Source: an uncultured Clostridia bacterium (GTDB lineage Bacteria; Bacillota; Clostridia; UBA1381; UMGS1253). From it: 57,220 bases of DNA. Below are positions 18,233 through 25,857 of the stretch, one piece after another. The stretch's first letter is position 1. Each line of letters opens with the position of its first letter. Location: the NCBI GenBank assembly GCA_934457145.1, contig CAKSHP010000013.1, forward strand, positions 1-57,220, written 5' to 3'. The notes below the pieces were generated by a model. The model was not told the DNA's origin. It ran no database searches and saw nothing but the letters and a program-made list of their open reading frames with translations. The position numbers were made by a program, and so were the translations under genes.

Positions 18233-19536
18233 TTATATATCATGTGGTTGATTTCTTTACTGTCGTAGTTGAAGCTTTGATGATGTTTATCTTATGCGAA
18301 ACGTTTTGTCAAAGAAGAGAAAATATTGCTTCATGGGTTTATAATTTAGGCGTATTTATACCGATATTGTTAATAGGTATAAGTAATCATATTTTTAATT
18401 ACGGAGTATTTAATGTTGCGGGAATGCTTTTTGCTTTCTTTGTGCTGACGTGTTTGTACAAAGCAAAAATATCGACTAAATTTATAATAATTTTAGTAAA
18501 TTATTTGCTTTCAGCGTTAACTGAAATTGTGACGATGTATTCAATAATAATGATATATGGAATTACGGCTGAAGAAGCAATAGAAGTTGCTTCATATAGG
18601 CTGCTTGGATCTATTGTATCAAAAATGTTATTTTTTCTTTCTGTTAATACAATAAGGTTGAAGTACAGAAAAAGTTCATTGAATATGCAAACTTCTTATT
18701 GGATATTGTTTTTTATAATGCTGGCAATTTCTGTTGCAACCGTATTTTTGATTTTTAATTTGTCATTTAATATAGAAGATACATATATGTACAATTTATC
18801 GGTCATATGCTCGATAGGTTTATTTTTCAGTACATTTTTTGCACTGTATCTATATGAAAATTTGGCAAAGCAAGCTGATATTATAAGAAAACAGCGTAGA
18901 TATGAGTACCATTTAAAAGAACAAATAAAGCATCTTGATGAAATACTAATTACACAAAATCAAGTGAAAAAATTTAAACATGATTTTTCAAATTATGTAA
19001 TAGGTCTTAAGGCATATTTAAAAACAGAAGATTATGCAGGCGCGAAAGAATATGTGAAAAAATTAGAAAAAGATTTTGTGTATGATAAAAGTGTTGAAAC
19101 AGGAAATGTAGCGCTTGATGCAATTTTGAGCACAAAAAAGGTTATAGCAGAGAGTAAAAATATAAAATTTGTTACAAAAATTCAATTACCGAAAAAACTT
19201 TTTATAGATCCTATTGATATGTGTATTATTTTTGGAAACGCTCTCGATAATGCAATAGAGGCTTGTGAAAAAGTAGAAGGTGAAAACAAAGAAATTTCTA
19301 TTGTTTTGATTTGTCAGGGAGATCGTGTTTTTTGCAGAATAATTAATAGTGCACCGAATAGCCCGAAATTGTTAAAATTTAAAACCTCAAAACCTGATAA
19401 AGAAAACCATGGAATTGGCTTAGAAAACATAAAGACTGCACTTGAAAAGTACAACAGTAATCCGTCCATAGAATATATGGATAATAAATTTGTTTTAAAG
19501 TTTGTAATTTTTCAAAAAGAAGAAGTGGTAAAGTAA
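18229..19536 (+). CDS. agrC: AgrC-like peptide-sensing histidine kinase
   Basis: 435 residues. Residues about 5-205 contain roughly six or seven membrane helices, the peptide-sensing domain. A coiled linker follows (RRYEYHLKEQIKHLDEIL), then the atypical H-box KKFKHDFSNY with phospho-acceptor H251. The GHKL ATPase domain has the N-box FGNALDNAIEAC and the G-box NHGIGLENIKTAL. This is the HPK10/AgrC class, which senses cyclic peptides made from AgrD by AgrB; such a pair is encoded 5.7 kb downstream. Translationally coupled to agrA. Confidence 0.92.
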   Translation: MIIYHVVDFFTVVVEALMMFILCETFCQRRENIASWVYNLGVFIPILLIGISNHIFNYGVFNVAGMLFAFFVLTCLYKAKISTKFIIILVNYLLSALTEIVTMYSIIMIYGITAEEAIEVASYRLLGSIVSKMLFFLSVNTIRLKYRKSSLNMQTSYWILFFIMLAISVATVFLIFNLSFNIEDTYMYNLSVICSIGLFFSTFFALYLYENLAKQADIIRKQRRYEYHLKEQIKHLDEILITQNQVKKFKHDFSNYVIGLKAYLKTEDYAGAKEYVKKLEKDFVYDKSVETGNVALDAILSTKKVIAESKNIKFVTKIQLPKKLFIDPIDMCIIFGNALDNAIEACEKVEGENKEISIVLICQGDRVFCRIINSAPNSPKLLKFKTSKPDKENHGIGLENIKTALEKYNSNPSIEYMDNKFVLKFVIFQKEEVVK

Positions 19537-19600
19537 GTGTTTTTTTGACATGAAAACTATAATGCAGAGACACTTAAACAGCATTTTTTAATAAAATTAT

Positions 19601-19667
19601 ACCGAATTTGTCGATTACATTGCATTTCGTGCAGTTTATTTGAAAAAGTATAAATTTATGATATAAT
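19601..19667 (+). promoter_or_regulatory. AgrA-type operator and promoter of the RNA candidate (copy A)
   Basis: Two direct repeats, TGTCGATTA (19609-19617) and TGCAGTTTA (19630-19638), are separated by 12 bp, the geometry of AgrA/LytTR sites. TTGAAA (19640-19645) and TATAAT (19662-19667) follow. The block 19601-19638 matches 25068-25105 at 30 of 38 positions, although the downstream genes are unrelated, and the TATAAT lies at the same distance in both. I infer that AgrA activates here. Confidence 0.75.
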
Positions 19668-19673
19668 ACAGAC

Positions 19674-19979
19674 AGTGAAGTTAAGCAGTAGAAAATATGT
19701 TTTAAACTCCACAAAAATTTGCTGTGAAATATTAATCATATGATTTATATTTGTAACCGCACGGCAAATGATTTTAAGCGTTTTGCAAAAGGCGCTTATG
19801 GTAATCTGTTATTTTCTCAATATTGCGCTAAACCACTGAATTTAAAAAGGATATTATCTCCTTTCTGCGCAATGTTGAGAAAAATAACTTTTACCCATTA
19901 TTAATTTAAATGTAATGAGTAAAAGGTTGATAAAATTTAAAACAAAATTTCAGGGGCAGTCGGTTGCCTTTATTTTTTT
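19674..19979 (+). ncRNA. Structured RNA candidate, possible agr effector RNA
   Basis: About 300 nt between the agr-type promoter and a terminator-like hairpin, with no SD-preceded reading frame. Successive inverted repeats: TTTGCTGTG/CACGGCAAA (19719-19727 with 19760-19768) enclosing the palindrome ATCATATGAT; TAAGCG/CGCTTA with TTTTGCAAAA inside (about 19775-19798); a 20-bp near-perfect stem 19809-19828 with 19867-19887, whose apical part holds AAAGGA/TCCTTT (19846-19851 with 19859-19864); and CTTTTACCCATTA/TAATGAGTAAAAG (about 19888-19927). The strand TTATCTCCTTTC (19854-19865) is perfectly complementary to the agrA ribosome-binding site. It could instead be an attenuating leader of the gene at 20032. 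Confidence 0.6.
19952..19979 (+). terminator. Terminator-like hairpin at the end of the RNA candidate
   Basis: AGGGGCA (19952-19958) pairs with TGCCTTT (19965-19971, two G-U pairs) and is followed by a run of seven T. The stem is short, so some read-through into the secreted protein gene at 20032 is likely. Confidence 0.55.
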
Positions 19980-20031
19980 CACTTAAAAACGCAAAAAATT
20001 ATACGGAAAGAATAAGAATGGAGGTTGTGGT

Positions 20032-20679
20032 ATGAAATTAAAGAAAATATTCTGCGCAGCTTTGGGCTGTGTGATGTTAATGCAAAATATAAGTGCTTTT
20101 GCATATGATACATCGCCTGTGTGCCTGTTTGCAAAGCACAGAGAATTTGCATCGCAGTATGAATACAAAGAGGGCGATGAACTGATTCCTTTGTATATGT
20201 TTTATCCGCAATGTTCATACACAAGCGGAATAGAACCTTTGCCAAACGGAAAGTTTTTTGAATTGCCGGCAACCTATCTTGACGAGGGTGCCATCGCGTC
20301 GGGAGATTTTGACTATAAACCGTATTGCGCTACAAAGCTTTGGATCAACGGAAAACAAAGCGAATATTCCTGCTCAATGCATAAGTCAAAAGTTCTTGTG
20401 CCGGTTTGGACTTTTAAAGAGCTTGGCTGTGATGTGACTTTTGATGAAAATACATATGTTGCAACAATTAAAAAGGGCGATAAAACGCTTGAAATTTTGC
20501 CTTATCTTATAGGCATGAGGTTAAACGGCGCCGACGGATTTTATATTCCGCTGAGTCCGTGTGCCAGATTTTCAGGCAACACGCTTATGGTTCCGCTCCG
20601 TTTGATTGCGGATGTGCTCGGTTTTGATACGGATTATATTTCGGAAATTGACACTGTTGATGTAAGCGTTATTGATTAG
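20032..20679 (+). CDS. Secreted stalk-domain (copper amine oxidase N-like) protein
   Basis: 215 residues with a signal peptide (MKLKKIFCAALGCVMLM..., cleavage near AFA at 22-24). Residues about 100-213 form a stalk/copper amine oxidase N-terminal-like domain: KLWINGKQ, VLVPVWTFKELGCDVTFDE and MVPLRLIADVLGFD. These domains are common on secreted Clostridia proteins and are probably structural; no catalytic residues are visible. The SD GGAGG lies 8 nt before the ATG. No promoter is seen between the RNA terminator (19979) and this gene, so expression probably comes by read-through from the agr-type promoter at 19601, making it a candidate agr target. Confidence 0.75.
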   Translation: MKLKKIFCAALGCVMLMQNISAFAYDTSPVCLFAKHREFASQYEYKEGDELIPLYMFYPQCSYTSGIEPLPNGKFFELPATYLDEGAIASGDFDYKPYCATKLWINGKQSEYSCSMHKSKVLVPVWTFKELGCDVTFDENTYVATIKKGDKTLEILPYLIGMRLNGADGFYIPLSPCARFSGNTLMVPLRLIADVLGFDTDYISEIDTVDVSVID

Positions 20680-20692
20680 AAATTATAAATAA

Positions 20693-20738
20693 AAACAAAA
20701 AAATTCCTCCGTTGTTGCAGAGGAATTTTTTTGTTTTT
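20693..20738. terminator. Bidirectional terminator between stalk protein and GH38 genes
   Basis: A 17-bp perfect inverted repeat (20693-20709 with 20720-20736, core TTCCTC/GAGGAA) with A-runs on one arm and T-runs on the other serves both convergent genes. Confidence 0.9.
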
Positions 20739-20788
20739 ATAAAATTTATATTACTTTATGCGACTTGCGCATTTTGTCAATGCATTTT

Positions 20789-23700
20789 TTAAACTTCAAG
20801 TTTTAGGGTGACTATTTCATAATTTGAAACGTTTAATTTTATTTTGCGATTGCCCAAAACCTCGGTTTTTTCAATCGGATTTTCAAGCATGTCTGCTATA
20901 TAGGCATTTTTAATATCAAAATTAAACTCAATTGTCGGGCTTGACTTTCTGTTGTATGCATCATATAGACGAACGATAACGCTGTTGTCATCCTCGGCAA
21001 GCTTTACTGTTTCAATAAAGATATTGCCGCAGTCGCAGGAAAGCATAGAATGTTTTTCGGGTAAAGCACCGTCTTGTTTGCCGATATCGCGCAAAACAAG
21101 CTTTTGATTGAGTTTGTATGCCTCGCATACGGTGCCGCCGTCTTTAAAGCTGCCCTTATGCGGATAAATTGAGTAGGTAAAGCTGTGTTTGCCTTTGTCC
21201 GCTTCGGGGTTGGGGTTTGTTGCGCATTTTAAAAGCGAAAGAGTCATCACATTTCCGAGACAGCTGTAGCCGTATTTGCAGTCGTTTAATATGCTCACGC
21301 CGTAGCCGTCCTCTGAAATGTCTGCCCATTTGTGCGCACACACTTCAAACTTTGCCGCATCCCAGCTTGTATTTTCGTGATTATTGCGCTCAACATTGCC
21401 GAACTGTATGTCATAGGTGGCTTTTGAGGCGTGGACATTAAACGGAAAATGAGCCTTTAAAAGCATGTGTTCTTCGTGCCAGTCGATATCTGTTTTAATG
21501 TCTATTCTGCGGATATCGTCATACAAAAGTATCGTCTGGCAGATTAGCGAGTCAAACACTCTGCGAGTTATTTTAACACCGGCTGCGGCTCCGCAGTTTA
21601 CAGGCTCAACCTCTACATTTTCGGTTAAATCATAAGCCTTTTCCTTATAATAAGAGCTTATCTCCCAGGCATCGTACTGACGGGGGATATCTTCATATAA
21701 TTTAAGCTCGTTTAATTTGCCGTTTTCGCTTGCAAGCTCGGTTTCAAGCATTTTATCGTAAAGCGAAACAATGTTTCCGAATTCGTCAAGCTTTATGATA
21801 TAATTGCGGCTTTCGATTTTATTCTTTGAAGCCTTTACACTGCATGCTTCCTTAGGCTTGCATACCGAATATCCAAACGCCGGAACATCTTTTACATAAA
21901 CGTATTTTCCGTTATTTTCAATAACATCGCTTACAGCAAAGCTGTTGGGATTATAAGCAAATGTGCCGCCCTCGGTTTGCAAGTTTGATGCAATCGAGCT
22001 TATGCTTTTTTCAAAAGCGTCGTTTCCAGAGTCGATAATTTTTTTATAGTCTATATCGCACTGCTCATAAACGTCAAATATAGACGAACCGGGGATAATA
22101 TCGTGGAACTGATTTGTCACGATTCCTCTCCAGCCGTTGTAGTAGATATCTCTGTTGTAGTCGGCGCCGGTTAAAAGCCTGTCAAACACGCCGGCGGTTT
22201 CGGCTTTTTGATACAAAAGCTCGCTTGTGCGGTTATTCTTTTTGTTTTTGGCAATCGATGTGTATGTTCCGCGGTGAAACTCTAAATACAGCTCGCCAAC
22301 CCACGTGGGCGTATGGCGAAGCTTTTTTGAAGCTTCTTTAAAATTATTGTACACGTTTTCCAAATGGTCTTTTGAAAATTCAATTTTTGTTTTCGGTATG
22401 CCCGGCAGACCGAAGCTTGTGCGTTTTTGCTGTTCGAGCATGTCGGCTGTGGGGCCGCCGCCTCCGTCACCGAAACCGAAAGTTAACAGCGGATTTGTGT
22501 TATACTCTTTTAATGTGTAGCGTTTCCAGCTGCCGAGAATCTGTGACGGGCGGATATAGCCAACGTAGGTTGCGCCGTTTCTTATAGGCTCGTTGTATTT
22601 ATAGTCCTGAGCCGTCATAAACTCTGTGAAAATTTTTGTCCCGTCAATTCCCTCCCACATAAAGTTTTCAAAGGGCATCCGGTTTGTTTCGTTCCAGCTT
22701 ATTTTCGAAGTTACAAATTTATTCACGCCGCATTTTTTGAGTATCTGAGGCATTGTCGCACTGTAACCGAAAACGTCCGGCAGCCACAGGATTTCGCTTT
22801 CCTTGCCGAATTCTTCTTTTATAAAACGCTTGCCGTGCATAATCTGGCGGATAAAGCTCTCACCCGAAATAAGGTTGCAGTCCGCCTCGCACCACATTGC
22901 GCCTTCAATCTCCCAGCGTCCGTCCTTTACGGCTTTTTTTATTCTTTCATAAAGCTCGGGAGCGTCTTGCTTTACGTTTTCGTAAAGATGCGGCTGTGAT
23001 GACATAAACTTATATTCGGGGTACTGCTCCATAAGATTGAGCACGGTTGAAAAGCTGCGCTGTGCTTTTTCGCGCGTTTGCTTTAATGTCCAGAGCCACG
23101 CAATATCTATATGCGTGTGACCTATGCAGCTGACGGTTTTGCCGTTTTCACCGCAGATTTTTTCGTAAAAATCTTTCTTTAAAATGTCAATTGTTTTATC
23201 GATGCTTTTGTAATACAAATCGCTTTTCGGTTTTCTTAAATCAAGCTCCATAAGCGCAAGGTCCAAAGCCTTTATGATGCTTACATGTTCGTCGGAGTCG
23301 GGCGCCTGACACAAAGCCGCGCAAAGCGGAACATATAAATCATAGTAAAGCTTTTTTATCTGACTGTCGCACACAAAGACCGACGGCAAAAACCTTACGG
23401 CATCGGTCGTCATTCCGACATAGAAATATATATGCATATCATATTCTGTGTCAAAATCCAAACGCAGCTCGGTGTGGTTAACGTCAAGTCCCTGAACAAT
23501 TTTGGAATTTATATAAACCAAACCCTGCGGATTTTTTGCGTCCCATTCGCCTTCTTTGCCGGTGATAAGCGAAAAATACACTTCGCTGTCACGATTAGGC
23601 GATTTAGGCGTTTTAAATTTTAAATTAAACCAATAGTGTGTATCGCTTCCGCTTATGTTGGCATTTGTGTCAAACGGTATCATCAGGCTTCTGTTTGGCA

Positions 23701-23824
23701 GAGTGTTGTCGGTTTTATAATCTGTTTTTAAAAAGTAAACATCTGATATGTCAAAACGTTCGGATATCATTTGGCTTTTTAAAGTTTCGCAGATTTTTTC
23801 GATTTTGTCGCAAATAAAATTCAT
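20789..23824 (-). CDS. Alpha-mannosidase, glycoside hydrolase family 38
   Basis: 1011 residues, the typical bacterial GH38 length, without signal peptide, so it acts on imported mannosides in the cytoplasm. Catalytic domain (about 230-500): zinc ligands in GHTHIDIAWLW (His236, His238, Asp240), EGAMWCEADCNLISGES and the nucleophile Asp350 in WLPDVFGYSATMPQIL. The central three-helix domain includes YHNGWRGIVTNQFHDIIPGSS-like sequence with the conserved QFHDI. The C-terminal beta-sandwich half contains the conserved RIDIKTDIDWHEEHMLLKAHFP region. A divergent AraC regulator starts 141 bp upstream and probably controls it. Confidence 0.93.
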   Translation of the reverse strand: MNFICDKIEKICETLKSQMISERFDISDVYFLKTDYKTDNTLPNRSLMIPFDTNANISGSDTHYWFNLKFKTPKSPNRDSEVYFSLITGKEGEWDAKNPQGLVYINSKIVQGLDVNHTELRLDFDTEYDMHIYFYVGMTTDAVRFLPSVFVCDSQIKKLYYDLYVPLCAALCQAPDSDEHVSIIKALDLALMELDLRKPKSDLYYKSIDKTIDILKKDFYEKICGENGKTVSCIGHTHIDIAWLWTLKQTREKAQRSFSTVLNLMEQYPEYKFMSSQPHLYENVKQDAPELYERIKKAVKDGRWEIEGAMWCEADCNLISGESFIRQIMHGKRFIKEEFGKESEILWLPDVFGYSATMPQILKKCGVNKFVTSKISWNETNRMPFENFMWEGIDGTKIFTEFMTAQDYKYNEPIRNGATYVGYIRPSQILGSWKRYTLKEYNTNPLLTFGFGDGGGGPTADMLEQQKRTSFGLPGIPKTKIEFSKDHLENVYNNFKEASKKLRHTPTWVGELYLEFHRGTYTSIAKNKKNNRTSELLYQKAETAGVFDRLLTGADYNRDIYYNGWRGIVTNQFHDIIPGSSIFDVYEQCDIDYKKIIDSGNDAFEKSISSIASNLQTEGGTFAYNPNSFAVSDVIENNGKYVYVKDVPAFGYSVCKPKEACSVKASKNKIESRNYIIKLDEFGNIVSLYDKMLETELASENGKLNELKLYEDIPRQYDAWEISSYYKEKAYDLTENVEVEPVNCGAAAGVKITRRVFDSLICQTILLYDDIRRIDIKTDIDWHEEHMLLKAHFPFNVHASKATYDIQFGNVERNNHENTSWDAAKFEVCAHKWADISEDGYGVSILNDCKYGYSCLGNVMTLSLLKCATNPNPEADKGKHSFTYSIYPHKGSFKDGGTVCEAYKLNQKLVLRDIGKQDGALPEKHSMLSCDCGNIFIETVKLAEDDNSVIVRLYDAYNRKSSPTIEFNFDIKNAYIADMLENPIEKTEVLGNRKIKLNVSNYEIVTLKLEV

Positions 23825-23965
23825 AAAACTTTTTTCCTTTCTTGTTTATTATCAGTATCTGCATAATCAGTAATTCTACACTTTTTATTCTACTATTTAA
23901 AAAAATTTAAAACTTCTGTTGACATGACATAATTTTTGTAGTATTGTGATATTGAGGTGTTGAAC

Positions 23966-24799
23966 ATGGAAATAAAAATGCTTGATGAAAAAAATCATAT
24001 TGATATGGAGTCGGGGTGTCTGTGCCGTTATGTGCGCAGCGACACCGAATATTTCCGCCCTCATTATCATAATTATTACGAGCTGTTTTTGGTTTTAAAG
24101 GGAAATGTGTGTCATATGGTTAATGAAAAAAATCAGTTTTTGTGTGAGGGAGAGCTTTTGTTTATTCGTGATTTTGATGTTCATGACTATAAACGTGCCG
24201 ATGGTGAATATTTTGAGTTTATAAATCTGGCATTTTCAAAAAAAATGCTTGAGGGGCTTTTTTGTTATCTCGGGAAAAACTTTCCGTTTGAAAAACTTAT
24301 TGATGCGCCGTATCCGCCGTGTGTGCAATTATCGCCGATCGAAAAGGAAAAGCTGTTTTTTTCTTTAACAGAATTAAACGGCGGAGCCGGCAAGGACGTT
24401 GTTAATCTGAAAGCAAAGCTGATTTTGGCAAATGTGTTTTTAAAATATTTTTATCTGCATGATAAGCGAAAAACCGAAATTCCGCTCTGGCTTGAGATGA
24501 CCTATGAAAAAATGAAAGATCCTAAAAATTTCACAGCCGGTATGCCGCGCCTTTGCGAAATTTCGGGCAAAAGCCGCGAGCACACGGCGCGCAGCTTTAA
24601 AAAATATTACTTGCAAAGTCCAACGGAATTTATAACAAATCTTCGCCTTAATATGGCGCATAACCTATTGCTCACGAGCAATCTCTCGGCAACGGATATT
24701 TGCTATGAGTGCGGATTTGAAAATCTTTCATGGTTTTATAAGTGCTTTATAAAAAAGTTTTCAAAAACTCCCGCGCAGTACCGCAAAGAATACCTTTAA
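23966..24799 (+). CDS. AraC-family transcription regulator, probably of the GH38 gene
   Basis: About 277 residues. ATG 23966 is chosen because GAGG (23954-23957) lies 8 nt upstream; the GTG at 23957 overlaps the SD. The N-terminal cupin domain (HYHNYYELFLVLKGN) senses a ligand. The C-terminal double helix-turn-helix (about 180-277) has FENLSWFYKCFIKKFSKTPAQYRKEY, the AraC signature. The divergent position relative to the alpha-mannosidase suggests sugar-dependent control of that gene. TTGACA at 23919-23924 is the best -35-like hexamer, but I do not see a well-placed -10. Confidence 0.88.
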   Translation: MEIKMLDEKNHIDMESGCLCRYVRSDTEYFRPHYHNYYELFLVLKGNVCHMVNEKNQFLCEGELLFIRDFDVHDYKRADGEYFEFINLAFSKKMLEGLFCYLGKNFPFEKLIDAPYPPCVQLSPIEKEKLFFSLTELNGGAGKDVVNLKAKLILANVFLKYFYLHDKRKTEIPLWLEMTYEKMKDPKNFTAGMPRLCEISGKSREHTARSFKKYYLQSPTEFITNLRLNMAHNLLLTSNLSATDICYECGFENLSWFYKCFIKKFSKTPAQYRKEYL

Positions 24800-24807
24800 G
24801 TTAGAGC

Positions 24808-24957
24808 CTACCTTCGAAAACAGCAGCAAATCCCCATTAATATAATTATAAGGGCTTCAATTCCGGCAACAAGTTCAATCGGCAAAAGCATTCCTAAAAG
24901 TATGCCTATTCCGAGCGATATGGCGATTGACATGCTTCGTCTTCCCAAACACCGCAT
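24808..24957 (-). CDS. Small single-pass membrane peptide (49 residues)
   Basis: An ORF of 49 codons, start ATG at 24957 with SD CGGAGGG 8 nt upstream. The product starts MRCLGRRSMS, has a hydrophobic helix (about residues 9-46, with GIGILLGMLLP) and ends with three Cys and FRR. The basic ends and the long hydrophobic centre suggest a membrane peptide; I recall similar short G-rich, LLP-containing peptides in Clostridia but cannot confirm this. It is convergent with the AraC gene, 9 bp between stops, and divergent from agrB. Its SD lies within a 14-bp hairpin (24958-25013). Function unknown; an agr-linked or toxin-like role is speculation. Confidence 0.6.
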   Translation of the reverse strand: MRCLGRRSMSIAISLGIGILLGMLLPIELVAGIEALIIILMGICCCFRR

Positions 24958-25013
24958 AAAACATCCCTCCGATTTTATTTTTCATAATCATTTTATGAAC
25001 GGAGGGGTGTTTT
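24958..25013. other. Long hairpin masking the RBS of the small membrane peptide
   Basis: 24958-24971 pairs with 25000-25013 over 14 bp (one G-U), and the 28-nt loop can pair internally (TTCATAA/TTATGAA). On the minus strand the stem contains the SD of the 49-residue peptide. On the plus strand the structure is followed by Ts and could terminate transcription from the AraC gene. Confidence 0.6.
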
Positions 25014-25067
25014 TGTGATTTTATGGGGCGCGAAAAAGGAAATTATTAAAAATAAAACGAAAATTTT

Positions 25068-25134
25068 ACCGATTTTGCTGATTAGATTGCCGTTTGTGCA
25101 GTTTTGAAAAAAACGGACAAGTATGTGCTATAAT
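25068..25134 (+). promoter_or_regulatory. AgrA-type operator and promoter of agrBD (copy B)
   Basis: Direct repeats TGCTGATTA (25076-25084) and TGCAGTTTT (25097-25105) with a 12-bp gap, then TATAAT at 25129-25134. It matches the block at 19601 at 30 of 38 positions with an identical distance to the -10. The best -35-like hexamer (TTGAAA 25104-25109) is 19 bp from the -10, a non-ideal spacing of the kind often seen where an activator is needed. Confidence 0.78.
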
Positions 25135-25199
25135 ATGCACGTTAAAAGTTATAGAACATAATTGATACTGAAAATGAGCAAAACCGTGGGGAGGATAAA

Positions 25200-25802
25200 A
25201 TGAAAGGACTTGCGAATGCTGTTACTCAAATACTGGAAAAGCAAGGCATAATACAGCCGGAGGATGTGGACAAATGCATGTATGGTTTAGATATGTTCAC
25301 GGCGGCTTTTTTGGAGCTGTTTAGCATATTTGTTATATCGGCATTTGTGGGAAACTTTTTTGAAACGCTGCTTTTCTTTTTAATGTTTATACCGCTTAGA
25401 ATATATGCCGGCGGATACCATGCCGACACAAAAGCAAGATGTTATATCGTTTCGCTTTTGGTGTATGCATGTTTTACACTTGTGATGAAATATGTGCCGC
25501 AAAGCCTGCTTATGCCGATAGCGCTGGAGTTTGAATTTTTCTCAGTGATTATGGTGTATACGGCGGCGCCGGTTATTCACAAAAACAAGCATGTAAACGA
25601 TATAGAAAAGGCGCACTACAAAAATGCGAGCATTATTATTTGCACAATAGAAACGGCGGTTATATGCATTTTGCTGCTGTTTGATATAGCAAACATTGCA
25701 TTTGCGCTGTCGGCAGGGCAGTTTGCGGAAACTGCGTCGATGGGTATTGCATTAATTAAAAACAAAATTTCAGAGAAAAATGCAAAAACGAAATTAAAAT
25801 AA
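25200..25802 (+). CDS. agrB: AgrB-like autoinducer-processing membrane protease
   Basis: 200 residues, the AgrB family length, with several membrane helices. The catalytic pair is visible in RIYAGGYHADTKARCY as His74 and Cys81, the same six-residue gap as in Staphylococcus AgrB (His77, Cys84). AgrB cleaves the C-terminal part of AgrD and forms the thiolactone ring, and the small propeptide encoded 55 bp downstream is its obvious substrate. The SD GGGAGG lies 6 nt before the ATG. It is driven by the agr-type promoter at 25068 and is 5.7 kb from agrAC. Confidence 0.93.
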   Translation: MKGLANAVTQILEKQGIIQPEDVDKCMYGLDMFTAAFLELFSIFVISAFVGNFFETLLFFLMFIPLRIYAGGYHADTKARCYIVSLLVYACFTLVMKYVPQSLLMPIALEFEFFSVIMVYTAAPVIHKNKHVNDIEKAHYKNASIIICTIETAVICILLLFDIANIAFALSAGQFAETASMGIALIKNKISEKNAKTKLK

Positions 25803-25857
25803 AACCGCAGGGTTTTGTTTTAAAATATGTTAAAACATTGAAAGGAGGTGTTTTTTC

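Noticed and set aside
19740..19904. A 54-codon plus-strand ORF (MIYICNRTAN...) inside the RNA candidate
   Set aside because: It has no SD before its ATG and overlaps the strongest stems. RNAIII does encode a peptide, so it is worth remembering, but the sequence does not support translation.
23851..23872. Repeated ATCAGTA between the GH38 and AraC genes as an operator
   Set aside because: The 15-bp offset is not a whole number of helical turns and the unit is only 7 bp; not convincing.
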